Virus record (IMG/VR): IMGVR_UViG_3300045135_001765
Span: 1 to 25,118 of that record
Source of the DNA: a virus
Direction: 5' to 3' (one strand)
Length of the DNA stretch: 25,118 nt
In this document: one piece after another, positions 7,144 to 14,839 of the stretch
How the letters are laid out: every line of letters begins with the position of its first letter
Numbering within the stretch: the stretch's first letter is position 1
Notes under the pieces: model-generated
What the model saw: only the letters and a program-made list of their open reading frames with translations
Told to the model about the DNA's origin: nothing
The model's database searches: none
Translations under genes and position numbers: made by a program

Positions 7144-9771
7144 ATGGCATTAGTATTAAAAGATAGAGTAAAGGAGACAACCGCATCAACTGGTACTAGC
7201 ACTATCAATTTGGCTGGTGCTGCTACTGGTTTTGAAGGATTTGTTTCCGCCGTTGGTAGTGGTAATTCGTGTTACTATACAATTCTAGATGCTAATGGTA
7301 GTGCATGGGAAGTAGGAATTGGCACGGTAACTGATGCCGCTACAGATACACTATCTCGTGATACTATTTTGGAGAGTAGCAATAGTGATAATGCCATCTC
7401 TCTTACTAGTGGTACACACACAGTATTCCTAACCTATCCTGCGGATAAATCTGTCTACAGAAATAGTAATGACCAAATTGTTGCCACAGCATCCGGAATT
7501 GTATTTAGTGATTCTACCGTACAAACTACTAGTGCTGTTACATATACTGCCGGAACTGGATTATCACTGTCTGGTACTGAGTTTAATGTTAGCGGTGTAG
7601 ATACAAGCTTATTGCAGGGCACCATTAGTTCCGCACAAATTGCTAATGACGCAATTGATAGTCAACATTATACAGATGGTTCTATTGATACTGCACATAT
7701 TGGTGATGATCAAGTTACATATGCTAAAATACAACATGTTTCTGCTACAGATAGGATTCTTGGTAGGGATAGTGCTGGTGCTGGTGAAATAGAAGAAATC
7801 ACTGCATCAGGTCTTAGAACTATGATAAATGTAGCTGATGGGGCTACTGCAAATGTTGGAGACATAACCTCGGTTATTGCCGGAACTGGACTTTCCGGTG
7901 GCGGCACTAGTGGAGATGTTACTGTAAATGTTAGTGGCGTAGATACAAGCTTATTGCAGGGAACTGTCGCCAATAATCAATTAGCAAATTCGTCAGTAAC
8001 AATAACTGCTGGTACAGGATTGTCAAATGGCGGAAGTGTTGCTCTTGGTGGCAGTGTTAGTATAGATGTCAATCATGCTTCCATAGATCATGATTCTTTA
8101 AACAATTTTGTGGCAAACGAGCATGTTGATCATACATCCGTCACACTTACCGCTGGTTCTGGATTATCTGGTGGTGGGGATATTTCATCTAACAGAACTT
8201 TTAATGCTTTAACAGCAACCACCTCGGCATCTGGTATAACCACCTTAACTAATACAATCAATGGTGATCAAGATAAAGCCTTAACGCCCAAGGCAGTTAA
8301 TGATGCTAATTATTTAACATCTGAAAGTGATACATTACAAACAGTAACAGGTCGTGGTGCTGTTACGACAAATGATATAACAGTTTCTGGTGAGCTTGTA
8401 GTTTCAAGACCAGAGGCATTCGCTGCATTAAAAGTCGCTTCTAGTGGACAACAAATTAGTTTTGGAAATAGAGGCGAAGATGGCAACGACGGCATGGTCA
8501 CGATAAAACTTGATGATGACGGGGCTACTTATGCAGCTAGTTCCGGCGTACAAGTTTCTTTGAATTCTGCAAAAAGTGCTTTAGCTGTCGTTCCAACAGC
8601 CGGAGATACGACAATACCTAGAACCGTATTTAACGGTGGGGATAGTAGCATAAGACCTGATGGTGATGCCGTTGTTAATATCAAATCAATACATGAAGAT
8701 GTACCAAATCTTATTGTCTACGGTAAAAGTGGTGGAACATCCCATTTAACAGAATGGAAAGATTCTGATGGCGACACTGTTGCATACATTGGGGAAAAGG
8801 GCACTCTTAGTTTGGGTAAAGATTTTCATATTCAGAAGTTTGATAGTTATGTAGCTACCGGAGTAGGACCAACAGATGCGAGTGGTGTAGCTTTAACATT
8901 TAACAATGAGGCACTACATAATAGCTATTCCTATAGGATTCGTTGTTATGATGAGGATTCAAATCGTCAAGACGGTTCCGTTTTTCTCGCTAGGAAAAAT
9001 GATGACGATAGTGGCAACTGGGACGTTACGACAGTCGCAATTCAAAAAAATGCTCAGAATGAATATCCAATAGTATTTAATGATGGCGGAACTCTTAAAG
9101 TAAAGACGGGTGGTGCAACCGGTGGAAGAGATATTGTCGTATATATTGAAGGTATATATGTTAATAGAAATGATGTTACAGGATATATTTGGGGCGGGGA
9201 TTTTATTTGGTCAAAAGTTAGTACTGCTGGTGGTTCTCTTCATAGTATTTACGCAAGTGGAAATGTCGGCATAAATAAAGAAGTACCGGCACATGCCTTA
9301 GAGGTTACCGGAACTGGAAACTTTGCAGGTATACAAACACCTTCGATTGAATACACGGATGGTGATGACGCTATAACTATTGCTGATGGTGGCGCTGTAA
9401 CATTCGCTAAATCAATTAATCAAGCAGCAAATACTGCTACTGATGGCGGTATTGTTGACATTGATTGTAGTCTTTCTAACTACCATGAAATACTTATGAA
9501 TGCTGATGCTACTAGAATTAACTTTACTAACGTAACTGCTGGCCAAAGAGTTATTGTTAGATTTAAGCAGCATAGTTCCCATATTGATTTAAATTCAAGT
9601 GAAGGATTTAATGATGTAGATGTTAATGGGAGTAATGCAACTATAAAGTGGGGAGGTGGAGTAGTTCCCACCTTAACAGAAACCAATAACGCCATTGATG
9701 TTTATGGATTTATCTTTGAAAGCACAGTAACTAATGTTATGGCATTTATTATTGCTCAGGATGTTAAATAA
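7144..9771 (+). CDS. Large tail fibre protein
   Basis: The 875-residue protein opens with a conserved fibre attachment-type domain ('MALVLKDRVKETTASTGTST' to about residue 100, including 'DTLSRDTILESSN'). 'IVFSDSTVQTTSAV' follows, a motif common in phage fibres of environmental origin. The centre holds repeats of 'AGTGLSGGG' (four variants) and a duplicated 'SGVDTSLLQGT' unit, suggesting a trimeric beta-solenoid shaft. Near 9260, 'GNVGINKEVPAHALEV' matches the recurring 'GIGTTxPxxxLxV' element of fibre C-terminal regions, and a final beta-rich domain (about 750-875) probably forms the tip. No intramolecular chaperone motif was recognised. AAGGTGGAG at 7133-7141 is the SD; TAATG couples it to the next gene. 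It likely mediates host recognition. Confidence 0.8.
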   Translation: MALVLKDRVKETTASTGTSTINLAGAATGFEGFVSAVGSGNSCYYTILDANGSAWEVGIGTVTDAATDTLSRDTILESSNSDNAISLTSGTHTVFLTYPADKSVYRNSNDQIVATASGIVFSDSTVQTTSAVTYTAGTGLSLSGTEFNVSGVDTSLLQGTISSAQIANDAIDSQHYTDGSIDTAHIGDDQVTYAKIQHVSATDRILGRDSAGAGEIEEITASGLRTMINVADGATANVGDITSVIAGTGLSGGGTSGDVTVNVSGVDTSLLQGTVANNQLANSSVTITAGTGLSNGGSVALGGSVSIDVNHASIDHDSLNNFVANEHVDHTSVTLTAGSGLSGGGDISSNRTFNALTATTSASGITTLTNTINGDQDKALTPKAVNDANYLTSESDTLQTVTGRGAVTTNDITVSGELVVSRPEAFAALKVASSGQQISFGNRGEDGNDGMVTIKLDDDGATYAASSGVQVSLNSAKSALAVVPTAGDTTIPRTVFNGGDSSIRPDGDAVVNIKSIHEDVPNLIVYGKSGGTSHLTEWKDSDGDTVAYIGEKGTLSLGKDFHIQKFDSYVATGVGPTDASGVALTFNNEALHNSYSYRIRCYDEDSNRQDGSVFLARKNDDDSGNWDVTTVAIQKNAQNEYPIVFNDGGTLKVKTGGATGGRDIVVYIEGIYVNRNDVTGYIWGGDFIWSKVSTAGGSLHSIYASGNVGINKEVPAHALEVTGTGNFAGIQTPSIEYTDGDDAITIADGGAVTFAKSINQAANTATDGGIVDIDCSLSNYHEILMNADATRINFTNVTAGQRVIVRFKQHSSHIDLNSSEGFNDVDVNGSNATIKWGGGVVPTLTETNNAIDVYGFIFESTVTNVMAFIIAQDVK
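7597..7961 (+). repeat. Internal duplication in the fibre gene
   Basis: A 23-base stretch at 7597-7619 recurs exactly at 7939-7961, a period of 342 bases (114 codons), encoding 'GVDTSLLQG' in both. Around it 'AGTGLS' repeats recur. It marks a duplicated fibre-shaft unit. Confidence 0.7.
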
Positions 9772-10175
9772 TGGCTAAAAATTTAAGAAACCATGTCGTA
9801 ATCGGCACAGAAAGTGGAACAGAAAGAACAGTTTCAGGAACTGGTCCTAATTATACAGTCTCATATACACCCGGAGACCCTCCTCAGACGTTAATTGTTG
9901 GAGACTATGTTTATATAGAAAAAAGAGAAGCTGGTGCTGGCACTGGCAGTACATTACTTTCTACATATGTGTATGTAATCACAGCGGTAACATATGCTGG
10001 CGGGGAAGGGTCGTCTGATGATATTACAATGCAGTGGCTCTACGAGACAGCCGGAACTTATGGTGACGATTCGCCACTTGATTTATATTCTGGCGGGGGT
10101 AGTTCAGGCGATCCAGAACAGGCACCACATAAATTTGTAAAAATTCTAGGACCGGCATTTACAATGTTTATGTAA
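9771..10175 (+). CDS. Small beta-rich protein after fibre gene, unknown role
   Basis: The 134-residue product starts in a TAATG overlap with the fibre stop, so its translation is tied to the fibre. It is rich in Thr, Tyr, Gly and Val, with strands such as 'GDYVYIEKREAG' and 'TYVYVITAVTYAGG'. A flexible 'GGGSSGDPEQAPHKF' stretch near the end is followed by a hydrophobic tail 'ILGPAFTMFM'. There is no signal peptide. Position and composition suggest a fibre-associated protein such as an assembly partner or a tip subunit, but nothing in the sequence proves it. It is followed after nine bases by the first gene of the glycan-type cassette. Confidence 0.65.
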   Translation: MAKNLRNHVVIGTESGTERTVSGTGPNYTVSYTPGDPPQTLIVGDYVYIEKREAGAGTGSTLLSTYVYVITAVTYAGGEGSSDDITMQWLYETAGTYGDDSPLDLYSGGGSSGDPEQAPHKFVKILGPAFTMFM

Positions 10176-10184
10176 GGATAAAAG

Positions 10185-11228
10185 ATGGAAGATATACATG
10201 AGTGCCAATGTGCTCAGGCGGGATATTGTGAGTTTTTTAAGCAAGAAATGACTTATGATCCACCAAACTGGCAGTGGTGTCAACGGGCTAGTAAGTCTGA
10301 ACGAGATCAATATAAAGCTAATTGCGATAAAAAACACAAAAGAAGAGAAGAACAAAACAGAATGTTCTTGGATGCCGAATACATTACAACAGCACAATTG
10401 ATACAAGAGTGTAAGGATCTATTACTACCTCAAATTGCAAAACTCAATCTTAAAGGTGTAGTAGGTATACCGAGATCAGGAATGCTCCCTGCCAGCATGA
10501 TAGCACTCTGGCTTAATCTGCCCTTATATTTTGTTAATAGGTCTGGTCAACCCAATATATTATCTGCCTCAACAAATTTTGGCGGAATAAGAATGGGGAA
10601 CTTTTTAAGCAGACAGGGTAAACTTTTGGTCGTAGATGATACGATATACAAAGGAAATGCAATTCAAGATTTTAAATCAACATTTCACGAAGACGCTTTT
10701 TATTGCGCTGCTTACGCCCATCCTTCAGCAAAACATAAAGTAGATTTCTTTGCTAAAGAACTGCCCCCTCCACATCTGCTAGAATGGAATCTTTTTAACT
10801 GCACATACATAGAGACTGCGTTATTAGATTTTGATGGCATATTTTGTCCAAATGTTCCATACGAAATGTCTATAGACGAAAAAAAATATATTGACTACAT
10901 AAAAAATGTAGAACCTTTCCCACACAGAATCCCTAAAACACATTGTAAGGGAATTGTAACTGCACGCTTAGAAAAATATCGCTCCATCACGGAAGATTGG
11001 CTAAGACGACACGAAATTAATTACGGGTTCTTAAAAATGTTCCCCACAGAAGATAAAGCCAAGAGAGATAAAAATCATGTAGAAGAGTCGTCAACATTTA
11101 AGTCCGAGATATTTTCCAATTCTGATGCTAACTTTTTTATAGAGAGCGAAATACCAGAAGCGGTCAGAATAAGAAAGAAAAGTGGAAAGTTTGTAATCTG
11201 TCCGGAGGAAAAATTATGCAGGAGATGA
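10185..11228 (+). CDS. Phosphoribosyltransferase-HAD fusion with Cys cluster
   Basis: The 347-residue protein has three parts. Cys7, Cys9, Cys15 and Cys32 near the N-terminus (C-x-C-x5-C-x16-C) could bind a metal. Residues about 65-195 are a type I phosphoribosyltransferase: 'VVGIPRSGMLPA' (92-103) is the early strand-loop, and 'VVDDTIYKGNAI' (149-160) is the PRPP-binding loop with the paired Asp. Residues about 205-335 look like a HAD-family hydrolase: 'LLDFDGIFC' with Asp215 and Asp217 (motif I), 'GIVTAR' with Thr259 (motif II), a Lys-rich helix, and 'FFIESE' as a possible motif IV. Such a protein could use or make a phosphorylated ribosyl compound and remove a phosphate. Substrate is unknown. 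It heads a four-gene coupled cassette; its end overlaps the glycosyltransferase start by 13 bases. Confidence 0.78.
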   Translation: MEDIHECQCAQAGYCEFFKQEMTYDPPNWQWCQRASKSERDQYKANCDKKHKRREEQNRMFLDAEYITTAQLIQECKDLLLPQIAKLNLKGVVGIPRSGMLPASMIALWLNLPLYFVNRSGQPNILSASTNFGGIRMGNFLSRQGKLLVVDDTIYKGNAIQDFKSTFHEDAFYCAAYAHPSAKHKVDFFAKELPPPHLLEWNLFNCTYIETALLDFDGIFCPNVPYEMSIDEKKYIDYIKNVEPFPHRIPKTHCKGIVTARLEKYRSITEDWLRRHEINYGFLKMFPTEDKAKRDKNHVEESSTFKSEIFSNSDANFFIESEIPEAVRIRKKSGKFVICPEEKLCRR

Positions 11229-12022
11229 CCTGCCGAATAAAATTAATTGACAGACTCCCCACAAAAACATCAGATTTAGCAATATGTTTGATACCCGCAA
11301 ATAAAGAAGCAATGGACCAACTTGATATTACTAGGAATAACATACTACAATATGCTGAAAAATGCAATGCCGATTATATAGAATTAACCGGAGACCAAGC
11401 TCCAGACTGGCCCATGTCGAATAAGTACAGGCTAAAACAGGTAATTGAAAATTACGAACATACATTGTACCTTGATTGTGATGTAGTAATTAAAAAAGAC
11501 GCTCCAAATATATATGAAGAATTAGCATCAGACAAAGTTTGTTTTGTTAATGAGTGGAATATAATCAAATCATCATCCCATGCTATTTTTAGAGCTATGA
11601 AATCAGAAAGAGAAATGGCTGTACAGGAATATCCGCATCTAGCCAAAAACAATAGAGACATCCAGCCGAATGGGGGTGTTATGTTGTTTCCAAAAAAACT
11701 AGCACACAGATATTCGCAACCGCCCTCATTTTACTCTAAAAGATGGTGCTTTGATCAAGACTACCTTCTACTTAACTTAGAAGATAACGAATTTGAATTA
11801 ATGGACTGGAAATATAATTTAGAGTTTATTGATTTTGATTTTTGGTCAAAAATAGAAGATGCCTACTTTGTTCATTTAAATGGTTCTAGACCATTAGATT
11901 ATAGATTAAGACTACTAAATAGGTTGGTCAATAAAGAATATTCCTTTCTACCACAACCGGAACCAAAGGAAAATGATTCTGTTATAGATAGATTTAGACC
12001 AAATTGGAGGACGGAATGTTAA
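11216..12022 (+). CDS. GT-A (GT8-like) glycosyltransferase
   Basis: The 268-residue protein shows the ordered marks of a nucleotide-sugar-dependent GT-A glycosyltransferase. There is a beta-alpha start 'DLAICLIPANK', then a D-x-D metal site in 'LYLDCDVVI' (Asp87 and Asp89), 'QPNGGVMLF' (150-158) as the acceptor/donor loop, 'CFDQDYLLL' (178-186), and 'YFVHLNGSRP' with His220, matching the late metal-binding His of GT8-type enzymes. It would transfer a sugar from an NDP-sugar to a protein or glycan. A GGAGG just before ATG 11216, in the 3' end of the previous gene, is its SD. It is coupled to a sulfotransferase-like gene downstream. Donor and acceptor cannot be read from sequence. There is no membrane anchor, so it should act in the cytoplasm. 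Confidence 0.82.
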   Translation: MQEMTCRIKLIDRLPTKTSDLAICLIPANKEAMDQLDITRNNILQYAEKCNADYIELTGDQAPDWPMSNKYRLKQVIENYEHTLYLDCDVVIKKDAPNIYEELASDKVCFVNEWNIIKSSSHAIFRAMKSEREMAVQEYPHLAKNNRDIQPNGGVMLFPKKLAHRYSQPPSFYSKRWCFDQDYLLLNLEDNEFELMDWKYNLEFIDFDFWSKIEDAYFVHLNGSRPLDYRLRLLNRLVNKEYSFLPQPEPKENDSVIDRFRPNWRTEC

Positions 12023-12576
12023 TCAATAACAAAAAAAAGATTTTAATCTGGCAACCGTTTAAGAACTACAGCACATCCTTAGCAGACTATATGACTAGCT
12101 ATAGAATTTTTGGTCATGGTAGATTTCTCTTTGCGCAAGGTCCAGTACCGTATCTAGCAAGTGATGTAACAGAACCAGATGATGAACCTGGTTTGGGGCA
12201 TACAAATTGGCTTCCAGCTAGATGCACAAATTATTTAAAACTTCTACCAATAAGAAATCCTTATGATAGAGTTGTCAGTCAGTGGAAGAATACATTAAAG
12301 GATTGGGGGAATATTGAATTCGATGAGTGGCTTATGATTCATTCCAAACAATTAGTAATGTTTCCAGTAACAAAAATGTACAAATACGAAAAACTTATTA
12401 AGGTCGAGCATATACAGGATGAGTTAGAACAATTGGGTTTGTGGAGTAGTGAGCACGAATTCCCGCACAATAATAAATCAGATATTCAAAATGATTTTAA
12501 ATTAAACCAGAAACAAAAAGATATTATATATTATTTTCACTATAGTGATTTTGTCGAAGGGGGATATGAAAAGTGA
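12016..12576 (+). CDS. Small sulfotransferase-like protein
   Basis: The 186-residue protein carries both PAPS-binding signatures of sulfotransferases. The N-terminal 'QPFKNYSTSL' (13-22) aligns position by position with the 5'-phosphosulfate loop P-K-T-G-S-T-S-L, including Lys16 and Ser19-Thr20-Ser21. 'PIRNPYDRVVSQW' (78-90) is a clear 3'-phosphate site with Arg80 and Ser88. It would move sulfate from PAPS to a hydroxyl, presumably on a sugar given its neighbours. ATG 12016 is chosen because GGAGG at 12006-12010 lies five bases before it; an upstream in-frame TTG at 12004 would overlap that SD. At 186 residues it is shorter than most members (often 250-350), so it may be a compact or reduced form. 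It overlaps the glycosyltransferase by seven bases and the epimerase by four. Confidence 0.75.
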   Translation: MLINNKKKILIWQPFKNYSTSLADYMTSYRIFGHGRFLFAQGPVPYLASDVTEPDDEPGLGHTNWLPARCTNYLKLLPIRNPYDRVVSQWKNTLKDWGNIEFDEWLMIHSKQLVMFPVTKMYKYEKLIKVEHIQDELEQLGLWSSEHEFPHNNKSDIQNDFKLNQKQKDIIYYFHYSDFVEGGYEK

Positions 12577-13457
12577 CCCTAAAGGCAGTCGTAACTGGAG
12601 GTTGTGGTTTTATAGGTTCTAACCTAGTTGATAAACTTGTTCAGAAAAGCTTCGAAGTTATTGTCATAGATAATAAATTTGATAATAAAAATAAAAACGC
12701 TTCATATCATAAATATGATATAAACAACTATGAACTAATTGAACCATTATTTATGGATATTGATTATGTATTTCACTTAGCAGCAGAATCGAGAATACAA
12801 CCAACTATTGAAAATCCAAGACTTGCAATGAAAACAAATGTTCTTGGCACATGTAATGTTCTAGAAGCTTCCAGAAAATATAACATTAAAAGAGTAGTGT
12901 ACTCATCTACTTCTTCAGCTTATGGATTAAAGAATGACCCACCACTTGTTGAGGATATGCATAGAGATTGTTTAAATCCATATTCAGTCTCAAAATGTGC
13001 TGGAGAAGATCTGTGTAAAATGTATTACAGTCTATATGGATTAGAAACTGTTACATTTAGATACTTTAATGTATATGGAGAAAGACAACCAACAAAAGGA
13101 CAGTACGCTCCGGTAATTGGTATTTTTCAAAGACAATATTCAAATGGTGAGCCGATGACCGTCGTTGGTGATGGGTCACAAACCCGTGACTATGTTCATG
13201 TTTCAGATGTTGTAAATGCCAATATTCTCATGGCTTTACACGAAGATGAGTCTTGTTTAGGTGAGATTTTTAATGTGGGAACTGGTACTAGTTATTCAGT
13301 TATGGATATAGTATCTATGGTAGGATCTGATAATGCAAACTATGTTAATGTTCCAAATCGAGTTGGTGAAGCGAAAAATACACTCGCTGATAATAAAAAA
13401 CTGAAATCATTTGGATGGACCCCTAAAATCAAACTCCAAGAATGGATTAAGTCATAA
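12573..13457 (+). CDS. NAD-dependent sugar-nucleotide epimerase/dehydratase
   Basis: The 294-residue protein is an extended short-chain dehydrogenase/reductase. It has the Rossmann loop 'TGGCGFIGS' (8-16), the 'VFHLAA' strand, a Ser-rich 'SSTSSAYG' (111-118) and the catalytic Tyr137/Lys141 in 'NPYSVSK'. 'FRYFNVYGERQ' follows, then 'GDGSQTRDYVHVSDV', which is typical of UDP-glucose 4-epimerase/WbpP-like enzymes. It would convert an NDP-hexose (or acid), supplying donor for the glycosyltransferase two genes upstream. The start is GTG 12573 in a GTGA overlap with the sulfotransferase stop, with AAGGGGG (12557-12563) as SD. It ends a little earlier than typical 310-340-residue members, so the last helices are short. 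Substrate specificity is not resolvable; dehydratase activity is less likely given the whole pattern. Confidence 0.85.
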   Translation: MTLKAVVTGGCGFIGSNLVDKLVQKSFEVIVIDNKFDNKNKNASYHKYDINNYELIEPLFMDIDYVFHLAAESRIQPTIENPRLAMKTNVLGTCNVLEASRKYNIKRVVYSSTSSAYGLKNDPPLVEDMHRDCLNPYSVSKCAGEDLCKMYYSLYGLETVTFRYFNVYGERQPTKGQYAPVIGIFQRQYSNGEPMTVVGDGSQTRDYVHVSDVVNANILMALHEDESCLGEIFNVGTGTSYSVMDIVSMVGSDNANYVNVPNRVGEAKNTLADNKKLKSFGWTPKIKLQEWIKS

Positions 13458-13520
13458 GAAGCTAAATAACAATTTTGGGTGTAAATACTAATGTAGACAT
13501 ACCTTTTAAAGGGTGAAGAT

Positions 13521-13829
13521 ATGGCGGCTAATGAAATACATTTAAACGATGTGGGAACACAGTTCAAACTTACAATATCAGATGCTGGTACTGCGGTTGA
13601 CGTATCATCTGCCACAAAAACAATAAATTTTAGAAGACCTGACGGCACTTGTTACGCAAAAACCGCCACAAATTTTACTGATGGTACAGATGGTATAATA
13701 TCATATATCACAGAATCTGGTGATCTCGATACAACTGGAACATGGAAATTACAGGCTTTTGTGGATTTTGGGGCGACAGAATTTTATTCAGATATTCATT
13801 CATTCCGAGTCCACAAAAACATCTGTTAG
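13521..13829 (+). CDS. BppU-type Ig-like virion protein
   Basis: The 102-residue protein has the layout of a baseplate upper protein (BppU) N-terminal-like domain: 'HLNDVGTQFKLTISDAGTAV' with 'VSSATKTINFRRPDGT', then 'DGTDGIISYIT' and 'GTWKLQAFVDFG', ending in a 'DIHSFRV' strand. This all-beta domain is found in phage baseplate and tail-associated proteins and often stands alone as a small virion protein. GGGTGAAGAT before ATG 13521 is an acceptable SD. Sixty-three bases separate it from the cassette, the first clear gap after four coupled genes, and nine bases separate it from the neck adaptor. It marks the return to structural genes. Confidence 0.72.
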   Translation: MAANEIHLNDVGTQFKLTISDAGTAVDVSSATKTINFRRPDGTCYAKTATNFTDGTDGIISYITESGDLDTTGTWKLQAFVDFGATEFYSDIHSFRVHKNIC

Positions 13830-13838
13830 GAGATAGAT

Positions 13839-14342
13839 ATGGCTTGGCAAGACCAAATGTCAACAATAGTAAGATATGTCGTAAATGATGTCGATAGTTC
13901 AAATTATACCTTTTCTGACGAAAGGGTAGAAACATCTATTTTAGTAGCTGCTCAATTAGTTAGTAATGAGGTGGACTTTGTACAAACATATACAATCGAT
14001 GTAGAAGGCGGCACAATATCACCTGATCCAACGGTTACTGCTACCAAAGATAATGATTTTACCAATATTATCTCTTTAAGGGCAGGATGTATAATACTGG
14101 GCAGTGAGTTAAAAACTCAAGGATTAAGTGCAGTTCGTGTTAGTGACGGTCCTTCCAGTATTGACATGAGCCGCACAATGGATGGTATCAAAATTCTGTA
14201 CGATGATGTGTGCAGACGATACGAAGAGGCTAAATTACAATACAAAGCTGACGGTGTTGTTGGCGAAGCAATTCTTTCACCATATGCACCTGGGGCGGAT
14301 GTGGTAAACCGGACTTATGATCACAGAGGATATTACTTATGA
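13839..14342 (+). CDS. Head-tail adaptor (neck) protein
   Basis: The 167-residue protein begins 'MAWQDQMSTIVRYVVNDVDS', followed by 'YTFSDERVETSILVAAQLVS', a short helical unit in which a small insertion ('ISPDP') precedes 'DFTNIISLRAGCIIL'. A long C-terminal helix 'RTMDGIKILYDDVCRRYEEA' and a flexible tail complete it. Helix-rich proteins of this size and pattern, placed before the closure and tail-completion genes, are the adaptors that dock under the portal (HK97 gp6/SPP1 gp15 type). AGGAGATAG before ATG 13839 gives the SD. An ATGA overlap couples it to the next gene. The assignment is from layout and position, not from a verified family hit. Confidence 0.7.
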   Translation: MAWQDQMSTIVRYVVNDVDSSNYTFSDERVETSILVAAQLVSNEVDFVQTYTIDVEGGTISPDPTVTATKDNDFTNIISLRAGCIILGSELKTQGLSAVRVSDGPSSIDMSRTMDGIKILYDDVCRRYEEAKLQYKADGVVGEAILSPYAPGADVVNRTYDHRGYYL

Positions 14343-14617
14343 GTTTTAAGACACAGACTGAACTTATTGCAGCTTCAACTGGATTATTTTACGATAATAC
14401 AGTTGGTGCTATTACACCATCTGGTTTTCGTCAGATGCATGAACATATTGCGGATTCTATGGTCCCCTACGATGCATCTGGGGTATTTCAGATTAACACA
14501 ACTCCAACCGGTAGTGTCCCAACACCAACTCCAACAGGTGCTATGGTATTGGATACGGCTGATTCAGAATTGCATATCTTTGATGGTACAAACTGGTTAA
14601 TATTCCAACCTATTTAG
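14339..14617 (+). CDS. Small virion-module protein with FDGTNW motif
   Basis: The 92-residue protein starts in an ATGA overlap with the adaptor gene. Its N-terminal half contains a helix with 'GFRQMHEHIADSM'; the second half has a Pro/Thr-rich linker and ends in 'GAMVLDTADSELHIFDGTNW', the short beta motif found at the end of many phage fibre and virion proteins where a Trp-ended strand closes a small surface domain. The function is not known. The position within the neck genes and the tight coupling suggest a neck-attached decoration or whisker-like protein. Confidence 0.6.
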   Translation: MSFKTQTELIAASTGLFYDNTVGAITPSGFRQMHEHIADSMVPYDASGVFQINTTPTGSVPTPTPTGAMVLDTADSELHIFDGTNWLIFQPI

Positions 14618-14632
14618 TAGAAAGAAAATAAA

Positions 14633-14839
14633 ATGGCTGACGTACTACAAAAAGTAAATAATAGCAATGATTATATCAATGGGGCGGCGATAGTTACAGT
14701 TACGCCGTTACCAAATACGGCTAAAACTAGACTAGCACAAACTATTAATGATAATACTGGTGTTGGTTCAATTAGTGGTATCTTGGATAGCAGATTTGAT
14801 GATCCTAGATATTACACAGGCGATAGCGGAGTTGGTTAA
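14633..14839 (+). CDS. Very small neck-module protein, unknown
   Basis: This is a 68-residue product with no recognised domain. It has a strand-like 'GAAIVTVTPLPNTA', a helix-turn 'KTRLAQTINDN', and a Tyr/Asp-rich tail. The SD is weak (AGAAAG before the ATG), but the TAATG overlap with the next gene and the shared strand argue for a real gene rather than a chance frame. It may be a small neck or head-completion cofactor. Confidence 0.5.
   Translation: MADVLQKVNNSNDYINGAAIVTVTPLPNTAKTRLAQTINDNTGVGSISGILDSRFDDPRYYTGDSGVG

Noticed and set aside
12004-12015. TTG at 12004 as start of the sulfotransferase-like gene
   Set aside because: It would place the start inside the GGAGG SD at 12006-12010; ATG 12016 has ideal spacing from that SD.
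14367-14600. Overlapping plus-strand frames (14367-14600, 14996-15208, 21851-22087, 3234-3563)
   Set aside because: They sit inside other genes in another frame, lack an SD and give low-complexity or biased products.
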